Source of the DNA: Isoetes taiwanensis
Lineage: Eukaryota; Streptophyta; Lycopodiopsida; Isoetales; Isoetaceae
Assembly (NCBI GenBank): GCA_021234155.1
Contig: JAJEKV010000001.1
Location: forward strand, 36,376,826-36,440,825
Direction of reading: 5' to 3'
DNA: 64,000 nt
The notes beneath the pieces were generated by a model. It was not told the DNA's origin. It saw only the letters and a program-made list of their open reading frames with translations, and did no database searches. This document shows, one piece after another, positions 1 through 8,458 of the stretch; position 1 is the first letter of the stretch; each line of letters opens with the position of its first letter. Position numbers and translations under genes: made by a program.

Positions 1-45
1 GTGGTTCATCATCATCTGATGCTATCCTGCGAGGAAAACGTGTAC

Positions 46-450
46 CTAGATCCAATCTGTAGGATCAATTTCTTCATCTGCATCTGACATTGCCTCTACA
101 GATTCTACAATCGAGGTCAGTGATGGAGTAGCTAAATCAATGGCATGATATCTTATATCTTGCCGAGGCCATTCGATAAACGTGCCCACAGCCTCTTCAA
201 TGTTGTCAGCGCCATCACATGGAATCGGAAGGATGTGGGTAGGCACCACAGCCTCGGTAACTTGCACTGCTACGTTGAGTGCGTCAACATTCTTCCCATG
301 GATGCAAGTTCTATTCACCAAGACACCCTTACCAACCACAGTATTATTACTGACAAGGTTCACCATATTCTCTCGTGGCCGCCATCGCTTGAAGGAGCCG
401 GAGCAATCGACAATCGAAGTCGATGATGTTGTGGAGGGACTACTAGGCAA
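46..450 (-). pseudogene. CACTA-type transposon-associated domain, downstream copy
   Basis: A 134-codon open frame whose middle part resembles the domain found repeatedly in plant CACTA/En-Spm accessory proteins: a variable stretch, then IHGKNVDALNVAVQVTEAV, a proline-containing stretch (PTHILPIPCDGADN) and the closing block EEAVGTFIEWPRQDI. That closing block, a small residue followed by G-T/S-F-x-x-W-P, is the strongest family signature. No transposase domain or terminal inverted repeat is visible and the left side runs to the window edge, so this is a fragment. A second copy of the same domain lies directly upstream on the same strand. The assignment is from memory of the family pattern; another plant transposon accessory protein is possible. 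Confidence 0.5.
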
Positions 451-514
451 GTTCGGGTTTCAGTATCGACGCGTTTCCGATGAGTAAGTTGGGGCTCCTT
501 CACAAGTATTTCAC

Positions 515-735
515 TTGATTTGAGGCCATTCGATAAATGTCCCCACGGCCAAAGAATGTTATCCGCTCCCTCACACGGAATGGGAAGCACATGGGTGGGC
601 ACTATGGCTTCAAGTGACCTCCACGACCACATTGCACCATGGAATGTTCCTGCCATGCAGATGGCCTCTATGCAATTCATGTCCCCTGGCAACTACCACA
701 TCCCCATCGACAAGATTACGCAGGGGCCTTTTCCT
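515..735 (-). pseudogene. CACTA-type transposon-associated domain, upstream copy, frameshifted
   Basis: The minus strand repeats the pattern of its neighbour: NLVDGDVVVARG, then LHGRN, then VPTHVLPIPCEGADN, then AVGTFIEWPQ. The parts lie in different frames with an internal stop, so this copy is broken. The tandem arrangement could be a natural two-domain protein or a local duplication. No start codon, promoter or transposon end can be assigned. Confidence 0.45.
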
Positions 736-916
736 GTGAGAATCAATACACATATATATATATACTTGTTAGAGACATGCAACCCTCGATGACATATACT
801 TAGTGAAAATAGCGCGAAAATGTGAAAGAAATTATACGACATGAGACAAATGGGCATTTGCTCCATTTATTTAAATGTAAGCAAATCAGCGCCATTTACC
901 TTGAAAAGAGCATTGC

Positions 917-1030
917 GCCATTTACCTGTCAATGGGCCATTTTCCTTGAAATGGCGCAGCTGCTCCATTTCAAGGAAAATGGCGCAGCTGCTCCATTTCA
1001 AGGAAAATGGCCCATTGACAGGTAAATGGC
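917..1030. repeat. Perfect 38-bp inverted repeat with a 38-nt repetitive loop
   Basis: Positions 917-954 and 993-1030 are exact reverse complements (38 of 38). The loop (955-992) is itself built from CGCAGCTG and CCATTTCAAGGAAAATGG blocks found in the arms. The arms carry the words AAATGG/CCATTT that recur in the palindromes further right. Any transcript would fold into a long hairpin. No flanking target duplication was recognised. Confidence 0.9.
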
Positions 1031-1261
1031 ATCTTTATTCTAAATGCTATATCTAATAGCTAGAGTTATGGATTCCTATTACTACAAGATTCAGCAAGAC
1101 ATCAATTGTTGAGAACTTATCTACTGAACAAGATAGAGAAGATCTACCCTTAAACATATTAAAATATTTAACATCCTACATCCTACATTAAACATACTAA
1201 AACATTTTACTAGAACTGAATAGCCTCTAACCTGGACGTCATTGACGATTCCGGATCTGCC

Positions 1262-1460
1262 ATATCAGAGAATGCGCCTGAAGAATTTGGTCAAGCGCCT
1301 GAATAATCTTGACAAGTCTGGACAAGCGCTTGGAGAATCTGGACAAGCGCCTGAAAAATGAAGACGAGCGCCACTGGAATGAAGCCAAGCGCCTGAAGAA
1401 TGAAGCCGAGCGCCTAAGAACGAAAGCCGCTACCAAGAATGAAGACAAGGGCTAAGCGGC
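1262..1460 (+). other. Degenerate tandem repeat with coiled-coil-like coding character
   Basis: The plus strand repeats a core close to AAGCGCCTGAAGAATGAAG with irregular spacing of about 20 bases. Translated on the plus strand it gives charged heptad-like units (RLKN, EAKRLKNEAERLR) in two frames broken by stops. An open frame on the minus strand across the same bases looks like a shadow of the repeat. It could be the remnant of a coiled-coil segment; no start, promoter or complete product is visible. Confidence 0.4.
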
Positions 1461-1699
1461 TGCAAAAGAAAGACAAGCGGCCAAGCTGGCAACTGCTGCT
1501 ATCGACTAAGGAACCAACGTCTAAGACGGAATAGACGTCGGAGAAGCGCCCTGCTTTGTCGACCAAGAGATCTCAAGCGCAAAAACCTACGAATATTGAA
1601 ACGAGGACGAGGTGCATAAAATCGCAACCGTCTGAGTCGAAAGTATAGCTTTCTAATGACCATGTCCGCCTCCCCGACAGCCAGACGAAAAGGCCATTA

Positions 1700-1965
1700 T
1701 GAAGTGGACTGGCGGGCAAATTCAAAGTTCAAAATACGCAAGGCAAATTCAAATTTCAAATTTGAGTGGGAAGGCGGGACACTGGCGTCTTGGCGGAATG
1801 ACTTAAACTACCTAAGATTTATAATGGCGAACGGGCGGGAGAAACGGACGGGCGGGAAAATTCAAAATTTTTAAAATTTGTAGAGACGGACTTGCGGGCG
1901 GGAAAAATCGAAATTTTCAAAATTTCGAGACGGACGGGCGCGCAAATTTGAAGAGACGGGGGGGC
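1700..1965. repeat. Irregular GGCGGGAAAA / TTCAAATTT repeats upstream of the ParB-like gene
   Basis: The stretch repeats GACGGGCGGGAAAA-like words (around 1850 and 1892) separated by AT-rich TTCAAAATTT blocks, with looser versions before and after. GCGGGAAA matches the core of plant E2F sites, but GC-rich low-complexity sequence is an equal explanation. The pyrimidine-rich stretch that follows (about 1978-2140) lies directly before the proposed start of the ParB-like gene. Regulatory meaning is inferred only. Confidence 0.3.
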
Positions 1966-2179
1966 GGGTAAAATTGGTTTTCTTTTCTTTCCCCCGACTT
2001 TTCTTTTCTTTTCTTTCCGTCCAATTTTCATTTTCAATTTCATTGTTCTTTTCTCCCGCCTCCGCCTTCCGCCTTCCGCCTTAGCGCCTAGCGCCTTGCA
2101 CATTCTCTCTCCTATTCAACCATCTTCTCTCTCTAGCGCCTGTTGATCCGGGAGCGCTCGGAAAAAAAGTGGAGTAGGA

Positions 2180-2213
2180 TTTATACGGTCGTGTACTTTT
2201 ATACTTTTATACA
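2180..2213 (+). promoter_or_regulatory. Possible core promoter of the ParB-like gene
   Basis: Three TTTATAC-type TATA-like words lie within the 35 bases before the ATG at 2214. They are close to the ATG, so a leader would be very short. Weak evidence, based on position and base content. Confidence 0.25.
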
Positions 2214-2391
2214 ATGGCGCAATCTTCGATCAAAATCCAGGAGCCAGGCTCAGGTTAGTATCTGTTGTTTCTTAGGTAGTGTCTTAGGTAGCTGAAGTGT
2301 AGTGTCTTAGGTGGCGAAATGGCGGACGTGGCCATTTCATTTCATTAGGAGAGGGTGGGTTTGTAGCAGCCTTTTCCTCCTATAGTTTGTG

Positions 2392-2413
2392 AAATGGCGC
2401 AGCTGCGCCATTT
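2392..2413. repeat. 22-bp perfect palindrome, single copy
   Basis: The core AATGGCGCAGCTGCGCCATT extended by one base on each side is self-complementary over 22 bases. The identical word forms the array at 4351-4455. Confidence 0.95.
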
Positions 2414-2445
2414 CTATAATGTCTGTTAATATTCTTGTAGAAGCG

Positions 2446-2690
2446 GACCCATAAAAGAGCAAATGAAGACTGCCGCCATTTAGACTAAATAAGCGCAGTG
2501 TGCCATTTAGACTAAATAAGCGCCTTCCATAAGCTCTTTATGGGTCCCCTTCGAAAACCAAATGGAGCAAATTTGCGCCATTTAGTCTAAATAAGCACAA
2601 GCCATTTGCTCTATTATATAAAAAGCTAAATGCGGCCCGGCGTTACATTTTAGACTAAATAAGCGCTTTACCTAGCCATTTAGTCTAAAT
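2446..2690. repeat. Five copies of a second palindromic repeat (CCATTTAGWCTAAAT)
   Basis: Copies of GCCATTTAGACTAAATAAGC or its T variant start near 2475, 2502, 2577, 2645 and 2675. Each contains the near-palindrome ATTTAG-W-CTAAAT. The first two are enclosed by an inverted repeat, GGACCCATAAAAGAGC (from 2446) against GCTCTTTATGGGTCC (2533-2547), which looks like a small foldback element. All lie in inferred intron 1. Confidence 0.8.
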
Positions 2691-3552
2691 CTTGGATTTA
2701 CTGTTTTAACTTTCTAGCACATGCCATTTCTCTCACCATGCTTACCTCGCTTGGCAGCTGGTCTAGTGCCAAGAAATGGAGCGATGGTGACTTCGAGGAG
2801 CATAGTCCTCATTTGGAAGGTCTTGGTGTATGGAGATCGTTAGAGCCATACCCTTGATCAAGGCGTGGACCCAACCAAGGGAGACAAGAGGCGAGAACTT
2901 TGCCTCCTTGTCAAATCAGTACAGTGAAGAAGGAGCCTCAACCGTAGGGCCCGGATGGGCATCATTGTCAACATGAGAGAAGTCAAGAAACAAGGAAGAC
3001 TTGACTTTCTTGGTTGCACGATGGAAGATCCGGTCGATGGCAAAGATTGATCTCTATTGCATGGATTGGCGATTACTTACGAGCCCCGCAATGATGGAGT
3101 CCAAAGATGAAGGACCAAGCACCGCCGGGCCAAGAAAAGGTTGGCACGCCATCTTATGAGTCCGAGAGCAAGCGAGATATCAAAGGCACACGGTAGAGAT
3201 CCTCAAAGGATTCAAGATTCTCATGAGCTGCCATGGACATGTCCAAAACTCCCGGTCCTACATTGTAAGAGCTTAAGCCTCGTGCAACATGCCGCCAGAA
3301 TGGATGCCAGATGGTCGGGCTGGGAGAGATGCGAGAAAAGGTGTAAAAATTAAAAATGCCACCAAAGCTGGCAAAGGAACAAAAACAGGTGGAGGTGGTG
3401 ATGTACACAGGGATACAGAACAAGAAGAAGGACGAGAAGTTGAGAAAGGGGAGGGACATAGGGATGAGAAGAGGGATGAGACGGAGGCTCACAAACATGA
3501 TTCTCCCGTGAAGTCCACTGAGAAGCCCGGCCGATGAAAAGCCGGCGATAGT

Positions 3553-4316
3553 GACCGCAGACTATTAGTGACAATAAGGAGGCTACAAAGCACATAAGAA
3601 ATGTAGCATCCACAGCAGATAGCACTCCAGCAAAGAGAAAGCCAGAAACCAAAGCACAGATAAGGGCAAGGAAATTACAAAAGATTGCAGATCTTGAAGT
3701 GCCCGAGGAACTAAAGATGGACCGTGACGAAGAAGAAGAAATGGCAGAGGAAACACTAAAGAAAATACAAAAGCACGGCCACATGTTCCCCCTTGGAGTC
3801 ACATACACCAGAAGAATATCTATCTGGGATCTAGAAGAGGCCCCACCTAATATGACCGCCAGGGTTATTAACCCCGAGCATGTTAGGAGGCTCTGCAAAT
3901 CATTTGCTGAGGATCCACACCCGGTATTCACTCCAGCAGATGTAGTGCCCTTTGATCCGGATACAAAGGAGTTGCTGAGCTGGTCACAGGAATCTGACTT
4001 GATTCGGAAAAGATTTTATATTATCAATGGTAATCATTCGGTCGCTGCTGCTCAGCTCGTGTGCAGTAAGTTGGGGACAGAGGATGCTAGAGCTGAGCTT
4101 AGCAAGATCTATGTCTATAGAATATGCAGAGTTCTTTCTGGAGAGATCAGTGACCTGGACCTTCTTCAGCTCAGTGTGGATGTGAATGATATAGTAGCAA
4201 AGACTGTCTTCAAGGAACCATATGTGGATCAGATCCACCATCTTCGCAAGCAGTACCAGGAATGCGGAAGACCAGCCCCTGCTGGTAAAGGACAGTCAAG
4301 AAGTGACGAGTACAAG
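3553..4316 (+). pseudogene. ParB/sulfiredoxin-like domain exon
   Basis: Open from about 3553 to a splice donor at 4316/4317. A lysine- and glutamate-rich lead (ending MDRDEEEEMAEETLKKI) precedes a ParB-like pattern: an I-x-x-L strand followed by the helix HVRRLCKSF, then FYIINGNHSVAAAQLV, which matches the ParB-family N-terminal block (here NGNHSV where bacterial proteins often have DGxxR), then a strand IYVYRICRV and a helix ending DVNDIV. This fold occurs in bacterial ParB CTPases, in ParB-type nucleases and in sulfiredoxin; in eukaryotes it is also known in mobile-element proteins. No neighbouring motif settles which activity this one has. The assignment rests on pattern order, not on a search. 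Confidence 0.55.
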
Positions 4317-4505
4317 GTATGTTTACGTCTCCTTACCCATTCATTTATCGAAATGGCGCAGCTGCGCCATTTGAATTGAAATGGCGCAGCTGCGCCATTT
4401 CAATTCAAATGGCGCAGCTGCGCCATTTCAATTCAAATGGCGCAGCTGCGCCATTAGATGTAAATAGCAACATTTGAAATTCTAAAATCGCCAGCTCTCT
4501 TGCAG
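4317..4505 (+). other. Phase-0 intron made largely of a palindrome array
   Basis: GTATGT at 4317 and CTCTCTTGCAG ending at 4505 are good plant splice sites. The reading frame continues exactly across the join (SDEYK then HYLEMADK). Of 189 bases, 105 are the palindrome array. Confidence 0.65.
4351..4455. repeat. Array of four 22-bp palindromes at 28-bp spacing
   Basis: Palindromes sit at 4351-4372, 4379-4400, 4407-4428 and 4435-4455 (the last lacks its final T). All have the core AATGGCGCAGCTGCGCCATT. The 6-bp spacers are GAATTG, CAATTC and CAATTC. The array lies wholly inside the phase-0 intron. Confidence 0.95.
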
Positions 4506-4841
4506 CACTACCTTGAAATGGCAGACAAGATTCTGAGGGGCAAACACACGAAGGATGTCAATCGGTTTGTCTTCATGCCAGATGATGTCTATGCACTCTT
4601 CCGCCAGATGTGGAACAAATGGAGGAAGGGAGAACTTAAGGACAACAGGGGTCAAGCTATAGTAATCAATTTTGCTAAAGACAAAGATTACTTCAGTGAC
4701 AACTACCTTAGATGCATGAGGGGCTTGGACTATGATGATTGTAGAAAGGTCCTCGAAGAAACTTTAAGCGGGGATATATACGTCAAAGTCACCTCAGATT
4801 ACAAAGGCGATAATTTCTTCAAGACGAGTATGAGAACTTAA
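4506..4841 (+). pseudogene. Second main exon of the ParB-like gene
   Basis: Begins HYLEMADKILRGKHTKDVNR at the AG acceptor and stays open for 111 codons to a TAA at 4839-4841. It is rich in charged and aromatic residues (FMPDDVYALFRQMWNKWRKG; YLRCMRGLDYDDCRKVLEET) and looks helical. No known domain was recognised. It shares the frame of the ParB-like exon after splicing. The stop may be a true end or a frame break, because coding character resumes beyond 5031. Confidence 0.45.
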
Positions 4842-5030
4842 GAGTACTTGCTTACATGAAGAAGGAGATACATCGCACTTCATTGCAGATCGATTGGCAC
4901 TAAGTACAAGAAATTCGAGGACCTAAGGAAAGCCACAGACCACTTCTCAGATTCTGCACTTCTGGTTTGGGGGGTATGCCACCATAAGTGGGTACAGGAA
5001 GGAATACTCAAAGAGGGAGTTCATGGTAAC

Positions 5031-5321
5031 ATGCCATTCTCCTTGGCCAGGTCCATTCGAAAAATCCTTCAGCCTGAAACAGAAAAGGCCCTGCCAAGAT
5101 GGTTTGTGGAGCATGTCACTACCGTGGGGATTCCGAACGAACGTGCAGTTCTACCTCCCAGCATGATATGTTTAGATGCAAGGCAGACTTACTCCGGCTT
5201 TGGAAAAGTGAGATCAGAAACAGCGTTCTTCAATAATGTCTCACGGATGACGGACCAAGAGACATATTGGATTCTATGTTTCGTCGGGCCGAGCATAACT
5301 TACTATTTGCCGGCGCTTTGA
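5031..5321 (+). pseudogene. Downstream coding block of the ParB-like gene
   Basis: An open stretch of 96 codons without a recognised domain (for example PRWFVEHVTTVGIPNERAVL, then a DARQTYSGFGKVR segment). It follows the previous exon on the same strand after about 190 bases that hold stops in this frame. Composition suggests a real protein segment. Further short coding-like stretches follow at 5340-5440 (FVGIYEEEPELLCGSGIKEP) and, in another frame, 5448-5588 (TLGYLATILEKLHKIPPIPK). Confidence 0.35.
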
Positions 5322-5623
5322 AAGACTAGAATCCGTGTCTAGAGTGTTTGTAGGAATCTATGAAGAAGAGCCGGAGCTACTGTGTGGTTCAGGAATCAAA
5401 GAGCCACAAGCTCTTCTATTTGCTACGAGGATTTCGCATGCACGGGAGAGCCCCCGACGAAGACACGGACCTTAGGCTATTTGGCGACCATCCTAGAAAA
5501 GCTCCATAAAATTCCTCCTATTCCTAAGGAAGCCATCGGAAGTGAGGGCGATGTTATGGCTAAAAACTCATGCAAGACAAAGGTTTAAGTGGAGTTGGCG
5601 TGGTATGGAGGAGAATATCCGGT

Positions 5624-5830
5624 GCATAAACAGATTGGTCCCAGAATCAAGGCGTTCTACCTTGTTGATAAGCTCGCCCTCAAGGTAACATTGTACTAGA
5701 TTTCTTCTCTGGTGGAGCCTTTCTAGGGCATCCCTTCATGTAGGAAGAATCGATTGTGACATACGAGCATGAGTTAGGAAAGATGAAATGCGAGCGAGGC
5801 ATTACGGTAGGGTCGAGAACGTCATGTACC
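5624..5830 (+). pseudogene. Possible methyltransferase motif I-like segment
   Basis: In the frame starting at 5684 the sequence reads GNIVLDFFSGGAFLGHPFM followed by an in-frame TAG, then EESIVTYEHELGKMKCERG. The pattern hydrophobic-V-L-D-x-F-S-G-G resembles motif I of SAM-dependent DNA methyltransferases (D-x-F-x-G-x-G type). The 20 codons before it (VHKQIGPRIKAFYLVDKLAL) lie in another frame. The match covers one motif only. If right, a ParB-like domain and a methyltransferase would share one gene, an arrangement known from some mobile elements. Confidence 0.25.
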
Positions 5831-6640
5831 CCGGCTTGACCCAAAGGCCATTGACCAACGCCAACGGAAGTCTTGACTTTGCAAGATGGTGAATCTCGAA
5901 GGGGGCAGACGAAGAAGCTTCTCATGAGAGAAAGGTGAGACGTCGCCCAAGCTGGAGCAGAAAGCGGGATCAAATTGACCGCAAATAAAATTAACCGGAT
6001 GATTATGAGAAAGTCTCGATGAACACTTCGCCAATGACTATTAAAAAAAAATTACGTGTTTTGAAAAATTGTATCTTATATAATATTTCTATTAATATAT
6101 ATATCTACATGGTCTTCGAAAATATGTGTTATCTATAGCAAAATGGGCGAGAGCACTATTTGCTTGGTCTTCACGTTCACGCAAATAGCTACCCGCACTA
6201 TTTGCTTTCGCTCTTAAATAGCGCTGGCGTCGCACTATTTGCTTGCTTTCACGTTCAAGCAAATAGCTACCGCACCATTTGCTTCCTTTCACGTTAAAGC
6301 AAATATCGCGTTTGCGCTTATTTGCTTTGTGGTTATTTCTAAGCTAAAGGGCGGCCGCGCCATTTTGTTTGCTTTTTGGGGCTTTTTTGGCAATTTAATA
6401 TTTGCTTTTGTGTTTCTCGGGCCGCTTTTCCTCATACTTTCCAAGTAAATGGCGCCATAGTTCTCTTCCTGACAACTAAAACCGCGCTGTTTTATATTAA
6501 ATGTAGCGGTTTTTGCATGATAACTGGTTTCTTTTTAAGCAAATAGTGCCATATCTAGCCATAAATGTGTGATAAAACAGGGAAGAAACTGATTTCACGA
6601 GAAATTGGAATCACGAAATTTCCAACTTTAATGAAATTCT
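5831..6640. other. AT-rich region without a recognised gene
   Basis: No credible coding frame was seen. From about 6040 the sequence is AT-rich; 6125-6335 holds hairpin-forming repeats; 6340-6640 is low in features. It ends where the U6-bearing repeat unit begins. Confidence 0.5.
6125..6335. repeat. Hairpin-forming CTATTTGCTT / AAGCAAATAG repeats
   Basis: Three related units each pair a C(A/T)ATTTGCTT word with its complement across a TTCACGTT loop, for example CTATTTGCTTG ... CAAGCAAATAG near 6234-6270. This is the third distinct palindrome-type family in the 0.9-6.4 kb block. Confidence 0.75.
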
Positions 6641-7038
6641 GCTTATAAATATTCCGTTCACTATAAACCCACATAATGTAGTGACAAAAGACGTGGCTAC
6701 AACCTAACATTATATAAGACCACGGTCATGGTGAAGCAGGAGAAGATGGCGAAGCTGTGCCTTGCTGCAATGGAGTGATGTTTCAGAGAATCTTAAGACA
6801 AGAGACAAGCTCTTTGCATCCAAAAAATTGTAGATGCGTAAAAGCTTTGTACAATATAGCAAGGGTCTCTCTTTGATAATAAGGTGCTCCAAAGACAAGA
6901 ATCCCCAAATGCGTTGGAACCCAGTTCGTATTGTGTTTCTGAGCTAATCGTGAGGAAAAAGAAAGAAGAGGTCCATCGCACCCTAAATGAAAAAAACCCT
7001 AAAACACAGAGAGACTTACTCTGCACTAGCCATAACAT

Positions 7039-7077
7039 ATCTCCCACAAGAATAAATGGGCATCAAGGCATATAAAA
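7039..7077 (+). promoter_or_regulatory. Pol III-type promoter of U6 copy 1 (USE and TATA)
   Basis: ATCTCCCACAAG (7039-7050) resembles the plant upstream sequence element RTCCCACATCG, and TATAAAAA (7071-7078) lies about 27 bases before the RNA start. Only 20 bases separate the two, three fewer than in copies 2 and 3, because of a deletion after GGGCAT. Confidence 0.65.
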
Positions 7078-7097
7078 AGCTCAATTTCAAAATTTCT

Positions 7098-7203
7098 GAT
7101 GTTCTTCTGGACATCCGATAAAATTGGAACGATACGGAGAAAATTAGCACGGCTCCTGCGCAAGAATGACACGTATAAATCAAGAAATGGTCCAAATTTT
7201 TTT
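7098..7203 (+). ncRNA. U6: U6 snRNA-like gene, copy 1
   Basis: The sequence follows plant U6 throughout: a 5' stem-loop (ATGTTC-TTCT-GGACAT), ATCCGATAAAATTGGAACGATAC, the splice-site-pairing box, the AGC triad, the internal stem-loop region and AAATGGTCCAAA followed by seven T as terminator. Compared with the plant consensus it has ACGGAGA (7134-7140) in place of ACAGAGA, AAATTAGC for AGATTAGC, CTCC for CCCC, and, in this copy only, AGCACGG for AGCATGG and CAAGAATG for CAAGGATG. The 5' stem is changed but remains paired. U6 is the catalytic RNA of the spliceosome; whether this diverged copy works is unknown. Confidence 0.85.
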
Positions 7204-8176
7204 CCCACAGCTCCGATCGTTCTTTTGCTAAAATTCGATGCTTTTTTTGGCAAACGGCAAAGTCTCGTTTATAGCATGGCCACCAATTTTCAATTGTTCT
7301 TTGGCTTCCCACCCTTTATACCTTTTGACACGAAGCTAACAACAAAAAGTGAGGAAGATTAGAAGTTGTAGTTAGCGTGGCCATGCATCCGTATGCCATT
7401 TTCATTTCTTTCTATTCTTTGATGAAAGATAGAAAACTGATCTAGTTTTCTCTCTTTTAAACAAGTTATTTTTGCAACAAAGGGTTGCCCTCTATACAAA
7501 GTGCTGAAACCAAATAAAACTATAATGCTGAGGGTTCTTACTATTGTTACTGACATGATTTATGGATATGTTCAAAATGCGCAAGCGTTCATTACAGTAT
7601 AATGTTCTGAAAATGTCCAAGAGAAAGCTAGCATTCATTGCCGTATAATGTTCTGAAAATGTCCAAGAGAAAGGTACAGTTCCAGAAAAAATTATTTTTT
7701 CTAGTAATTTAAGAGCATGTAGCACCATAGGGCCAATTGATGGGGAGGCAAATCAATAAAAAAGTTGTCAGAACTGGAGGTCTGTATTCTTATTGTAGTG
7801 TATCTCACAAAGTCTCATAAATTGTGTCATTGAGCCTTTCAACCTAAAACGAATGCTTAGGATGAATCCCCATTACGAAAAAACCTAGTTTCTAGATCTT
7901 TGTCGCAGGCCTCCAGATCAAAATCATTTTCATTGAACATAATAGGCGCTCCGAGCTCTCGAATGGAGCAAGAAGCAAAATTATGACGATGGAACTTGCT
8001 ACAAGACAGAAAGCTATGACTGAAACTGGCTACAAGACAGAGAGCTTTGACTAAACTGCAAACTCATGTATATTCCGATTTGGGGGCCAAGATTGTAGAA
8101 GATGTTCATTTCCAAGGCTAAAATAGGTCCCGAGCTCTCTTCAGCCAGTGAATTGCGTGATATTCCTAGTAATGCC

Positions 8177-8374
8177 TCAATTAATAACAAACAGCTTATT
8201 TTGCCTCAGAAGGTCAAAAACCTGTTGAAGATGTTGTTTATGCTCCTCAATAGTTCTACTATATATAAGTATATCGTCAAAGAAGACTACAACACTTTTC
8301 CCTAGTACGGGTGCCAGAACTCTCCCCATGAGACGGCAGAAGGTTGCCGGAGCATTGGTTAGACCAAAAGGCAT
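8177..8374 (-). pseudogene. Gypsy reverse transcriptase fragment (second half of the palm)
   Basis: Contains [16 protein letters not shown] and [11 protein letters not shown], the latter being the catalytic block with F-D-D. It is in phase with the upstream RT block (8459-8671); a TGA at about 8456-8458 replaces the expected codon before GYHQIR, and the intervening sequence has no other break. It ends at the truncation point of the element. Confidence 0.85.
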
Positions 8375-8458
8375 TACACGAAACTCATAGTGACCAAAAG
8401 TTGTTCTAAACGTCGTCTTACCAATGTCTTCTTCCTTTATTCGGATTTGATGATATCC

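Larger units (their letters stand above)
2254..2717 (+). other. Inferred intron 1 of the ParB-like gene, filled with palindromic repeats
   Basis: Bounded by GTTAGT at 2254 and a pyrimidine-rich TTTCTAG ending at 2717; joining the flanks keeps one open frame. It contains the 22-bp palindrome (2392-2413) also found in the later intron, and five copies of a second palindromic word (2475-2690). The splice sites are inferred from sequence only. Confidence 0.45.
2214..5830 (+). pseudogene. Multi-exon gene with ParB/sulfiredoxin-like domain, broken
   Basis: I read a plus-strand gene starting at ATG 2214 (first exon 2214-2253, beginning MAQSSIKIQEPGS). It splices in frame from a GT at 2254 to an AG at 2717 and runs on as AHAISLTMLTSLGSWSSA before a stop near 2859. 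Coding character continues in changing frames through a charged low-complexity stretch (about 3330-3535), the ParB-like exon (3553-4316), a phase-0 intron (4317-4505), a second exon (4506-4841), further blocks (5031-5321, 5340-5588) and a possible methyltransferase-like motif (5684-5740). At least five frame breaks separate these parts, so as written it makes no full-length protein; unrecognised introns or sequence errors may explain some. I do not know a named plant gene with this architecture. A mobile-element origin is plausible given the surroundings. Confidence 0.5.
6645..8165 (+). repeat. U6-bearing repeat unit, copy 1
   Basis: The unit begins near AATATTCCGTTCACTATAAACCC, passes a TATATAAGACCACGGTCA module (about 6710-6730), a conserved non-coding leader, a U6 gene (7098-7203) and a further 950 bases ending near GTGATATT. 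Full relatives lie at about 27,450-28,935 and 52,260-53,900; a relative lacking the U6 half lies at 17,007-17,830. At about 8165 it is cut off by a truncated gypsy element. A 46-bp tandem duplication lies at 7587-7678 and recurs in the relatives. Confidence 0.85.

Noticed and set aside
1239-1448. Serine/arginine-rich minus-strand ORF
   Set aside because: It is the complement of a plus-strand coiled-coil-type repeat and has no independent support.
4351-4455. CRISPR-like array (regular 22-bp repeats, 28-bp period)
   Set aside because: Spacers are only 6 bases and nearly identical, repeats are full palindromes, and the setting is a plant intron.
3553-4455. A bacterial-type ParABS partition locus or integrated plasmid
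   Set aside because: The gene has spliceosomal introns, there is no ParA, and the palindrome is unrelated to the known parS consensus.
7098-7203. U6atac or another minor spliceosomal RNA
   Set aside because: The sequence follows canonical U6 along its whole length, including GATAAAATTGGAACGATAC and the 3' end.
7492-7728. Minus-strand ORF in the U6 unit (repeated SFLLDIFRTLYCNE-like words; also 17,150-17,419 and 53,223-53,501)
   Set aside because: The repeated words come from a 46-bp tandem duplication, and the frame differs between copies.
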